A stretch of 64,000 nucleotides of DNA from NCBI GenBank assembly GCA_024734495.1, contig JALMQS010000882.1, forward strand, positions 216,563-280,562, in the 5' to 3' direction. Origin of the DNA: Forficula auricularia (lineage: Eukaryota > Arthropoda > Insecta > Dermaptera > Forficulidae). The translations under genes were made by a program, and so were the position numbers. Under the pieces are notes generated by a model, which was not told the origin of the DNA, did no database searches, and saw only the letters and a list, made by a program, of their open reading frames with translations. Shown here one piece after another: positions 54,387 to 64,000 of the stretch (position 1 is its first letter; each line of letters opens with the position of its first letter).

Positions 54387-55549
54387 ATAAAAATTCTGTG
54401 TTTGTAATTTTTGTCCAATTCCCTACTAATGTTATAAATTTATTATGAATGCGAATCATACAATGTCTATAATAAGGGTTAGTTTTATATTTCTAAAGCT
54501 TTAGTGGGGATGGTGATTATTAATTCAAAATTATATTAATGAAATGGTTAATGTATTAGTTATTGTTTAATGTTGGTTTAGTATTTTATAAAAATGGTAA
54601 GAAGGGTTTCTTAATTATAATTAAATATGTATGTAAATTTTCCGATATCCCGAGTATAGTGCAATGCTAAAGAGTATTCTTTGTTATATCATTTAGAAAA
54701 ATTATAAAAAAATTTCTTAAATCAAGTTCAAATTCAGACTACATTTTCAGGATTCTAATTAGTATCGTATTTATTTAAATTTTATAATTCAATATTTATA
54801 TATCTACTCTTATTAAACGAGAAAAATTGTATATATATTTATATATTTGTATCTTTGATCTATTTTGAAAACGGCTCACTGATTTTGATGAAACCAACTC
54901 TATTAACAAGTTTTGAGGATGAGAAAACGATCTGGCTAGGTCTGGACCTCGACAAATTTCATCTTAATTGATCTTTTCTTAATTAAAGTAATCAGTGATA
55001 GATAAAAATCTCAATAAAAAACAGTTTTTTTTTTTTTACATTTTTTTTTTCAATTTCAGAGCTTTTTATTTTATTAATTGGTTTTTTACTTTTATCCAAC
55101 GGTTACCAATAACAATCGAAACGTCAAAAACCTAATATAGAATTGCGTGGCTCGACTCATTAAATGAGAATTATTTTTAATTAATGTCAACATGAACTAC
55201 AAATTGCAAGTGATATCTGATTAATAATAAAGGAACAAACATATTAATATTTCAAATGAATTTGGATAAAGTTTAGCAACGATCCGTTGCAGTTTATTTA
55301 ATTTTAAAACCAACTAATAGGTTATAGAAAATATTGTTATGTATTATATTAAAACTAGGAATTTTTTGTTTGTTTTTAATTAACAGGTGTCTAAATCATA
55401 ACAAAACAGGTGTGTTTAAAAATAAAGTGGTTCAAGTGACTTTTTTTATATAACTTGGAAACAAATCTTATTTAATTTTATGTTTTTATTTCAGATCCTA
55501 TACGATTATTTTTTTTTATTTATTATTTTCCTATTTATTTTTTTATATC

Positions 55550-55769
55550 AAAAAATGAAAATTCTTGCTCTTGGACCAAACTCAACCAAATTTTGTATAC
55601 ATAATCTGTGGGCCACTAGATGGCTAGGAATGCAAAAACTGGGTGTGGGGGATGGAATGAAGTGGGGGTGGATTAGGATATGGGGCGGGTTGGGGGGCCA
55701 GGGGCTAGGCGGGGGGGGGGGTCCAGAGGGCGTGTCCCCTGGCTAGCAAGAGGACTGCCTTGCAGCTAG
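55550..55769 (+). mobile_element. 5'-truncated Helitron, copy 3
   Basis: One tandem unit (AAAATTCTTGCTCTTGGACC), a short G-rich tract 55640-55735, then GGCTAGCAAGAGGACTGCCT and a CTAG end at 55766-55769 before T. Confidence 0.7.
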
Positions 55770-56249
55770 TAATAAATAAAATCTAAACAAGTGAAATTTA
55801 AAATATTTTTTATTTAAAAAACTATTCATTTTAGGTATAGGGAATATTTAATAAACTCCTATTGGATTTTTATGTAGAATTCAAAAATACTAAAATTTAT
55901 GCCATGTTCCATTTGAAAAAATTGAATATTAACAACTTTTTGATTTTCAGAAATAAACGATTATTATGGTCATCCTGGATATAAAATTTGAATTTTTATG
56001 ATTAAGTAAGATTCTTTAATGTCTACTTAAGAGTTCTGATTAATCAAATTAATTCTACAAACAATAGTTTAATTATTATTAATTTTTAAAGATGAACGCT
56101 AAATTGGTAGATTTTACAAACTATCTAAAATAACTCAGAAATTATAAATTTTAGACATCAAGTGCATTATACAAAATCATCTTAGTTTTTGACACTTAAT
56201 CTAATGATATTAAAATATTTAAGGGGTTCCATAGAAAATAAGAAAGTTG

Positions 56250-57490
56250 AGAGGGATTGCGGCAAAGCAGAAAGTGTCAAAAAGTTGTTAATAACACTGC
56301 TCGACAAAAATTAAACAAAATTTTCCCAGTAAACCTAACAATGGATTCCAGTAGAGTATTATACGCTGATTATTATGCAATTTCTCGATCTTTTACAACA
56401 CGTCAGAGTTTTGAGATATTATCGGTCAAAAGGACGAAAAAGGCTATTTCAACCTATTTTCGAGTCCCATTAGATATGAAACAGCAATATTTGAAATCAA
56501 AATATTTTATTGACATAATAGAAAACAGCCTTCCTCTTTCGATTATCAAATCACCGCTTGTTTTTAGCTCAATTAGAACTCGAGTTATTAGTAAAAAAAC
56601 TAGACTTTATGTTTTTATATATGTTTTTATCCTTTATAATGAAGTAGTTTTAATTTTTTAGATATAACTCGAATTCTATTGAGCTAAAAACAAGTGGTAA
56701 TTTGAAAATCAAAGAGGAACCTGTATTCTATTGCGTCAATTATATATTTTGATTACAAATATTGCTGTTTCATATCTAATGGGACTCGAAAATAGGTCAA
56801 AATGGCCTTTTTCGTCGTTTTGACCGAAAATATCCCAAAACTCTGACGTATTGTGAAATAAGCTGACGTGTTCTGATGTGGCCATCCACTTGACTTTACC
56901 ATACAACCTGGCCCCTAAAATTATTTATAATCATGAAGGGAGGGGGTTAGTTTTTGCATTTTTAAACTTCTGGTGTCCCAATGATTATGTATACAAAATT
57001 TGGGTGAGTTTGGTAAATGGCCAAGATATTTTTTGACCCTAAACCCCCCCCCTTTTTTGGGCGGTTAGTTTTTGCATTTTTAGACTTCTGGGGGTCCACT
57101 AATTATGTATACAAAATTTTGTTGAGTTTGCTCAAATGGTCTAGGTTTTTAATTTTTAACCCCCTCCACCCCCTTAATTTTGGGTCGATATGCACCAAAA
57201 TCTAATCAGCTCTTAATCTCAATGGACCAAAACTACGTGTGAGATTTGGTTTTGATATTTAAACTAGTTTTTGAGCTAGCTCGTCCACAAAAATTTGGTA
57301 ACGCACAGACTAACAGACATTTTGACAAAACAATTATTATCTCGAAAAATATAATTTTTTCGATGTTCACTTATTAGAGCTTTTTTGTAGAGCGAAATGC
57401 CATGGTTTCGCTCAATTTTTTAAATCAAAATAGTTTCAGCCGTTTTTGAGATATTTCGATAAAAAGCAGAAACAAAAACTTTTTTCATGC
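56250..57490 (-). repeat. Inverted copy of the 40150-41000 repeat with a 460-bp palindrome
   Basis: Tandem units at 56930-57170 in reverse orientation. ACCATACAACCTGGCCCC at about 56900 mirrors 40919. An imperfect palindrome at about 56395-56855 creates a false 134-codon frame. Confidence 0.6.
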
Positions 57491-57721
57491 ACGATTACAA
57501 TACTTGATAACACAAAAACGGAAAATCGCATGATAATCAGCATATAAAACTACTGGAATCCATTGCTAGGTTTACGGGGATACATTTTTGTCGAATAGTG
57601 TAATTGATTTAAAAAGATCATATTCCAAAACATAATCATGTCAAAGTTCAAAATTTTCTCTCAACTCCTGCCATAAAAAACTTTTAATGAACGAGTTCTC
57701 TTTGGAACACCCTGTATATTT

Positions 57722-58476
57722 ACAACAAGTTTTAAAAAATAATTTTTAAGAAAAAAATAAAAACCGACTTCAAAAAATTAAATGCAACAAATAAAATACA
57801 CTAAAAGGTATAAAATAATTATTATCTTATTTAGTTACAACTAAACGACGAAATATTAACATCAAATTACTTTTTGAAGTCGGTACCAAACAAACTATAC
57901 CTATAAGCGAGCGTACCCGCCAAACGTACTAAGTAAGATCCGTCGAAGTGCGATTCATAAAAGGTATATGTTTGGCACCGACTTCAAAAAGTAATTTCAT
58001 GTTAATATTTCGTCGTTTAGTTGTAACTAAATAAGATAATAATTATTTTATACCTTTTAGTGTATTTTATTTGTTGCATTTAATTTTTTGAAGTCGGTTT
58101 TTATTTTTTTCTTAAAAATTATTTTTATTTTTCTCTTTTTAGTGATGTTATTAATAGTGATCATATCATCAGAACTTGACCAAATTAATATGACACCATC
58201 CCTAAGACACCCCCTTTCGGATAAAAAAAGAACCATCGAAATCGGTTCATAAACAAAGAGGTTAGGTCTAAACAAACCTAAATAAACCTAATAAAGGTCT
58301 AATACCTATGAAAAAAATTCGAAAAAAAATGGGACCAATCGGAAGCTAGACTGGACCCAATGCAAAAAAATTTTTCAAAATCGGTTGACAATTGGCGGAG
58401 ATATGAGGTAACATAGGCACAAAAAAAAATTCAGTCGAATAGAGAACCTCCTCCCTTTTTGAAGTCGGTTAAAAAT
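57722..58476. mobile_element. Palindromic ACCGACTTC element beside the porin gene
   Basis: Complete copy ending TTTGAAGTCGGTTAAAA at 58457-58476, about 95 bp from the porin stop codon. Confidence 0.7.
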
Positions 58477-58569
58477 AAATATTAACAAAAGTTAAGAAGA
58501 AAATTTGTAAATTTATATTTTTCAAATGACATATATAAAATTTGGTGCACAATGTTTATTATTCATACT

Positions 58570-59412
58570 TCAACGCGTAGAGAAAATCCAGCCTTGTGGT
58601 TTCCATTTTGCGAAATCGTTACAATCGAACTGAGCTGATAATCCTATTGATGCATTGTGGATTCGATGGTGATAGGCGATTCCGAACTCTTTGGTGGACA
58701 CAATCTTGGCCATTAGCGAGGAGACCTCGTCCAGTTTATACTTGCACCCGAGGCCGACGGTAATTGCACCGGAACCCCCTTCTTCGCCACCGCCCCGTAC
58801 AAGAACCGCTGTCCTCAAATCCGGCATTGTCCGGTAATAAACCGACCCCGAATAGAAATTATCCTTCTTGTAGCGCAACCCGAGTATAATATCCTCGTTA
58901 ACCTGATAACGGGCGATTACACTGTACTTTTGCACTTCGTTTTCATTATAATTGTAATCACACGCCCCACCAATTGCCAGGTTATCAATTACCAATGCAG
59001 AAGCGTCAACGTGTAATTTCCCGTCCGTGTCAATATTCAGATTTAACGCTAACGGATCGAAAACAAATTGATTTTTAAAATACGCTTTACGGCCATCTTT
59101 TGAATTTGTAAAGAAATAACATCCGAGAATATTTTTTATATTATCGGCAATTACATTTTTAAACGTCGCTTCCGATTTGTATCTATTGTTTGTGGACCAT
59201 TTTTCATAAAAACCGATACCTTTGTATTCGTAGTTGAATCGCAAATCGCCGAAAATTAAGCCATCATCTTGCTTGGATTTTGCTGAGGAATTGAAACTCA
59301 TGCCATCCTCCGATTTGGCTCGTCCTTCAAGTTTCAATACGCCTAAATTATAACCATTAAAGAGAATTCCTTTGGCTTCTTTTAAAAGCTCCGAGAAAAA
59401 TGGCGGAACCAT
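58570..59412 (-). CDS. Voltage-dependent anion channel (mitochondrial porin), intronless divergent copy
   Basis: 280 aa against about 282 for VDAC. Outer-mitochondrial-membrane beta-barrel for metabolite exchange. The N-terminal helix region MVPPFFSELLKEAKGILFNG and NLGVLKLEGRAKSEDGMSF align with VDAC starts, and IGFYEKWSTNNRYKSE matches LTFTEKWNTDNT. The C-terminal signature region YKLDEVSSLMAKIVSTKEFG matches YQIDPDACFSAKV..SLIG. Alternating beta strands continue to the end. The reading frame is fully open and intronless, whereas most animal VDAC genes have introns. That suggests a retrocopy or a fast-evolving paralogue such as the extra insect porins, although no poly(A) remnant is seen. 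A poly(A) signal (AATAAA) lies at 58555-58560 on the minus strand, just after the TGA. Confidence 0.9.
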   Translation of the reverse strand: MVPPFFSELLKEAKGILFNGYNLGVLKLEGRAKSEDGMSFNSSAKSKQDDGLIFGDLRFNYEYKGIGFYEKWSTNNRYKSEATFKNVIADNIKNILGCYFFTNSKDGRKAYFKNQFVFDPLALNLNIDTDGKLHVDASALVIDNLAIGGACDYNYNENEVQKYSVIARYQVNEDIILGLRYKKDNFYSGSVYYRTMPDLRTAVLVRGGGEEGGSGAITVGLGCKYKLDEVSSLMAKIVSTKEFGIAYHHRIHNASIGLSAQFDCNDFAKWKPQGWIFSTR

Positions 59413-59687
59413 AATAATAGAATTTCAATGATTTTACATGTATTTTCTATTCTACAATTTTTGGGATAATGATAAACATAAACATCGAAATGGATAACAT
59501 CACTGTCCCTTGGATTTTATCTCTCTGCTTTCTCTTTTTTCAAATAAAACGCATAACGATGTTGGATGTGTAATTTATGACGCTTCAAACTCTAATTTTA
59601 ACTTTCTAAAACTCCCCATATTTTTCAATATAATGATAGCAATAAGAGAGGCAATTTCGTATATAAATAGGCAGCATTTGATTAAAA

Positions 59688-60841
59688 CAGAGGTCGGGGA
59701 ACTTTTTTAGCTATTACCCCAAAATATTTTTCCATAGGTCGCTATTACCCCTACATGAAAAGCAAGGTAAATGTATCTTATCTTTTTATATTAAACGAGC
59801 AATTCTTGTATATATATTTAGAATCGGTTTGTCGAAAAAGGGCTCTAACGATTTGGATGAAATTCACGGGTTAGGCGGGTTTTTGTGTTGACAATTCGAT
59901 CTATCAAGGTCTCATCTTCGGATAAGTTGTTTTTGATGGGTTTTTTGTTAATTGAAATAATTATTCACAGGTGGTTGTTGGAATAAAAATTTATAATTAC
60001 ATTTCTTTCAATTTATTTTTAATAAAATTAATTGGTTTTTTTTATTTTAAATTGCACTAATAGATCATTACAAATGTTATTATATATTAGAATTTGCCAA
60101 TTTGATTAAATAAAGGTATTTTTCTATAAAATAATTTAATAGAATATCAATTTTATTCTCTTAAAAAATCCGACAATTCGAAGGATCATACCTCCTTCTT
60201 CATGATTTAAAAGGGTCAAAATAAGGGAAGGGGTGTAAATTAGTCATGTCGGAAAATAAATATTTTAATCGTTCATATCTCGTCTTCGGAAAGTCGCAGA
60301 GCCTTGAAATTTGAAACTTAAGCTATTTAGAAGCAAAAAGTTACCGAGCATCGCTCGGTGCTCCAGGCACTTATTTATTATTTATTGAATTAATTGGAAT
60401 TTACATGAAAACTCTCTGTAAGTAAATAAAAATTGTAAACATTAACATAATTCAAACGCTTTTACGTTTTAGAAAAATGATGTTGTTTCATTTTCGCTAA
60501 AATAACTTCAAAATTAGGACTTTTTGACATGAGCGCAATTTGAATACAATCCTCTCGGCATTACAGCCGATTTCTTGCCGGGTTTGACTGACTGCTTTTT
60601 AAAAAGAAAAAAATACACCAACACTCATCATGACAAAAAACGCGCAACGTTTATTAATGTTTTTATATTTTTTTTTTTTAACTTTTATTAATTTTACGAT
60701 TTTGAATTCCTGGGAAAGCTATCAAATTAACAATACTATAATAGTTTATAAAATAAAAAATATTTAAAAAATGTCCTTTTTACCCCCGATAGTTTCATTT
60801 TACCCCATTTGGGGTAATTTACCCCGGTTCCCCGACCGCTG
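59688..60841. mobile_element. hAT-like element with CAGAGGTCGGGGAAC ends
   Basis: Inverted ends CAGAGGTCGGGGAAC and GTTCCCCGACCGCTG, both followed inward by TACCCC-rich sequence. The flanking duplication is no longer clear. Contains the Helitron-like copy at 59785-60370. No ORF recognised. Confidence 0.65.
59785..60370 (+). mobile_element. Helitron-like element, family 1, nested in a hAT-like element
   Basis: Start near TTAAACGAGCAATTCTTG and end with the ACCGAGCATCGCTCGGT hairpin plus CCAGGCAC. This copy lacks the G-rich tract, showing that the tract is an optional cassette. Confidence 0.57.
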
Positions 60842-61403
60842 ATCTAAGGTATTAAGAGAATGCTGCTGAAGGCCCCTCTCCACAAATGCAAGCAATATTC
60901 AAGACAGGGGCGAATTTGAGCCTTGTATAATATAAGGAGTTGAGTGGGGGTGAAAAAGCGTTTGGTTCGGAAAAGAAAGCCAAGCTGCATATAGCCTTGT
61001 GAAATGATAAAATTTTTAGTATATTTGTGATCAGGGGGTTCTAGAGAATTGAAAAATACATTTTTTTTTTAAATATCTCGAAAAAACTTACATGTAAGAT
61101 TTTTAGGAAATTTTTTTTTTACAAATTTCATATCTCATATTTTAAGTTCATTAAAAAAAAAAAATTGTAATAAATTCCCTGGCGATTTGGCCGCCGTTTT
61201 TTGGCTGCCTGCGTGCGTGGCCTGTTGCACTCCCGCCAGGCACGGGCCTGTGTATAGGTGGTCTTTGTCTAAAACGTTCTCCTTCATGGTCAAAATCAGG
61301 GTAAAATCGAAAAAAGTGCGAGTTTTTGGGATATTCAAAAGTGATCCCCGTGGGGGGGGGGGGGCTGCCGAAGTCGAAAACTTGGACTTTGCATCTCAGT
61401 CAC

Positions 61404-61650
61404 ATCAGGCGCGGATCCAGACCTCTGATTTGGGTGGGGGGGGGGCGGTCGCCGGTATATAAGATCTACTTTTGATCTCGGAAGTGTGTCGCGATCGAAT
61501 TAATTGTCCAAGCGGGAGAGGGGGCAGAGACGCCGCCCCCCCCCCCACATAGGACTTTATTTTCTTCAATTTTAAAATTTAATGTTATAAAAAAAATTAA
61601 ATAAACATATAAAAAATGTTGATCTCCAATGACTTCAAAAATTAAGTATA
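61404..61650. mobile_element. hAT MITE (GCGCGGATCCAG), right end not found
   Basis: Left end GGCGCGGATCCAGACC, G-run, GACGCCGCC and the same AT-rich interior as the element at 2748. The right part merges with a palindromic repeat after 61635. Confidence 0.6.
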
Positions 61651-62396
61651 AAAATACACTAAAAGGTATAAAATAATTATTATCTATTTAGTTAATAATC
61701 TAAACGATTAAAGATAATACTGTATCATTTTTGTTGCACAAACATATACCTTTATGAATCGCACTCGACGGATCTTACTTAGTACGTTTGGCGGGTACGC
61801 TCGCTTATAGGTATAGTCATTTAAAAATTGTGTGTGACTTTTAAAAGTAATTTCGTGTTAATATTTCGTCGTTTAGTTGTAACTAAATAAGATAATAATT
61901 ATTTTATACCTTTTAGTGTATTTTATATTTTGTTGCACTTAATTTTTTGAAGTCGGTTTTATTTTTTCTTAAAAATTTTTATATTTGTTGCACTTTAATT
62001 TTTGAAGTCGGTTTTATTTTTTCAAAAATTTTTATTTTTCTCTTTTTAAGATAGCTATTAATAGTGATTATATCATCAGAACTTGACCAAATTAGAAGTG
62101 ACATCCCTAAGACAATTCTTTCGGATAAAAAGAACCATCGAAATGGGTTCATAAACAAAAGATGTTAGCTCCAAACAAACCTAAACAAACCTAATAAAAA
62201 ATAATTTTAACATCTATGAGAAAAATCGAAAAAAAATGGGATCAATTGAAAAGAAGAATGCAAAAAATTTCAAAATCGGTTGATTAACATTCGGCGGAGA
62301 TATGAGGTAACATAGGCACAAAAAAAAAAAATTAATTGCCGAGAACCTCCTCCTTTTTTGAAGCTGCCAAAAAAGGAGGAGGTTCTCATTCGATTG

Positions 62397-62434
<38 letters not shown>

Positions 62435-62661
62435 TGCCTATGTTACCTCATATCTCCGCCAATTGTCAACCGATTTTGAAAATTTTTTTTGCATTGGGTC
62501 CAGTCTAGCTTCCGATTGGTCCCATTTTTTTCGATTTTTTTTCATAGGTATTAGACCTTTTTATTAGGTTTGTTTAGGTTTGTTTAGACCTAACCTCTTT
62601 GTTTATGAACCGATTTCGATGGTTCTTTTTTTATCCGAAAGGGGGTGTCTTAGGGATGGTG
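61626..62661. mobile_element. Two head-to-head palindromic ACCGACTTC copies
   Basis: One degraded copy at 61626-62365 and an opposed partial copy from 62366, joined at an inverted AAAAAAGGAGGAGGTTCTC. A long T-run lies at 62400-62433. The second copy is broken by the element at 62662. Confidence 0.62.
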
Positions 62662-64000
62662 CAGGGAGGTAGGGAGGGAAGGCTAGCTCGAGAAAGTGTC
62701 TCCACCTGACGTCACCAGCCGCCATCTTGCAATTGGCAAGAATAGAGAATGCCCATAAGAGCAATGCTAATATTTATATAGTTTAAACTATTTATCTTTA
62801 AATAAAAAGGTTCTTAAATAGAACATATATATAAATAAATATTCAAAAATGTTATTTCTTAGATCGTAATGAATTTAAATAGCTACTTTCAGTAAAAATT
62901 TGATAAAACAAAAGAGCTCATCACTCGTACCCATTATTAGGTAGATTTTTGAAGAATATATGTGTATGTATGTATCCCAATTTTGTATGTGCGGTGCAGG
63001 CCGCAAACATTCAACTGGATTGCAATAAAATTTGGCTCTTCTAACAAATGATGTAGACGAGAACGGAGTAGTTTTTGGTGACTTGTACCCCTGCAAAGGC
63101 GAGCAAAATGGTAAAGTGATTGAAATCTTAAAAAATTCACATTAAATGTTAATATTCCTGATACCAATTGGTTGCAGATATCATTCTGATAATTAACCTA
63201 CAACTTTTGTCTGAAATTTTTTTTATAGGAACATTCTCAAAGGGGCAGAACAATAGGACTGAAATCTAAATCTCAAACCGAAGGAGGTACCTGTAAAAGC
63301 ATTAAATATTTTTTTATTAAATAACGTAAACAGTACATAAGGGAGGAAATAGGTGTATGGTAAAGCTATATGGAGGAGCAAACTAATTTTTATTTATTTA
63401 TTAAACCAATGTTTTTTTACTCAATTCAAAGATTAAGAATTAATAAAGTTATAAAACAAGCAAAAAATTTAAATATATATTACAAAAATAACAAAAGAAT
63501 ATAGTTTTTTAAATCAGGTACAATTGTAGCAAAAGCGAAAAACAATTAAACACATGAATGGGTTATTTAACAATTTTTAAATACATATTATAAAAATAAC
63601 TAAAATATAGTTTTTAAATCAGGTACAATTGTAAGAAAATTTTGACGAGTCTTAATATTTTGAACTTTTACGAAAATAGAATAAATACCCGTAGAGTGCG
63701 TCAATTAAACTAACTCACAGTTGTCTAAAAAAACGTGAAACTAGTGACTTATTGTTTTAAAGGAAAGGTAAAATATATACAGTCTAATCTAGCTACATAA
63801 ACAATTTTAACAAAAAACAAAAAATGTATACGAAGAAAATCAAGCTTGTTTTTTATCTGCTTTGTTGGCTTCTGTAAAAGGAGAACATGTCTTAAAGATG
63901 GATACTACTAACATACGTTCAGATGGGAAGAGAAGGTTTTGTACCAATCGCAAGATACGGTGTATTTTGGAGGGGAATGCCTGTCCTGAGTGGAGACACC
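62662..64000. mobile_element. Transposon starting CAGGGAGGTAGGG, continuing past the right edge
   Basis: It interrupts a palindromic element at GGGATGGTG. GTGTCTCCACCTGACGTC at about 62695 has an inverted counterpart CTGAGTGGAGACACC at 63986-64000, suggesting inner terminal repeats. A short open segment 63230-63286 between AG and GT signals (RGRTIGLKSKSQTEG) might be an exon but is unsupported. Confidence 0.5.

Noticed and set aside
56257..56661. 134-codon frame on the plus strand
   Set aside because: It lies in an imperfect palindrome whose other arm is inverted just downstream. No recognisable domain.
63226..63290. Host gene exon (RGRTIGLKSKSQTEG)
   Set aside because: AG and GT borders and an open frame exist, but the stretch is too short and unrecognised, and it lies within a presumed transposon. 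Kept only as a remark.

Overview
The window is eukaryotic nuclear DNA from an arthropod, most likely an insect. It is very AT-rich, its genes are split by GT-AG introns of up to several kb, and most of the rest is transposable-element DNA. The order cannot be fixed from this sequence. Three host genes can be read. (1) A TBK1/IKK-epsilon-type kinase lies on the minus strand at 1857-26876. Nine consecutive coding exons join in frame, the C-terminal end lies beyond the left edge, and there are two alternative first coding exons. (2) An RPAP3 (Drosophila spaghetti) co-chaperone lies on the plus strand at 34766-49534. Its nine exons sum exactly to 479 codons plus stop. (3) A divergent, intronless VDAC/mitochondrial porin lies on the minus strand at 58570-59412. 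TBK1 and RPAP3 are divergent, about 7.9 kb apart, with only repeats between them.

Introns and intergenic DNA are a nested set of mobile elements: fold-back MITEs with TA or TTA target duplications, hAT elements with 8-bp duplications, a broken mauritiana-type mariner, several 5'-truncated LINEs, a tRNA-derived SINE with a perfect 12-bp duplication, canonical Helitrons (5' TC, 3' GC hairpin plus CTAG, A/T target), and a second hairpin-ended Helitron-like family. Both rolling-circle-like families carry the same strongly strand-biased G-rich minisatellite.

The most notable signal is a set of at least thirteen hammerhead self-cleaving ribozymes on both strands. Each has a CUGANGA core, a closed stem II, GAAA, a minimal stem III and an NUH cleavage site. 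Stem II differs completely in sequence between copies yet remains paired, which is covariation support for a real RNA. They sit in small repeats, several arranged as inverted pairs. Two of these repeats have clear 15-16 bp target-site duplications and resemble non-autonomous Penelope-like/retrozyme elements. Several lie sense-oriented inside TBK1 and RPAP3 introns.

Layout: 1-26.9 kb, TBK1 and intronic repeats; 26.9-34.8 kb, intergenic repeats; 34.8-49.5 kb, RPAP3 with LINE, SINE, MITE and ribozyme insertions; 49.7-52.0 kb, a hAT element interrupted by a MITE; 52.0-58.5 kb, mariner remnant and repeats; 58.6-59.4 kb, porin; 59.7-64 kb, hAT-like and palindromic elements, one running off the right edge.
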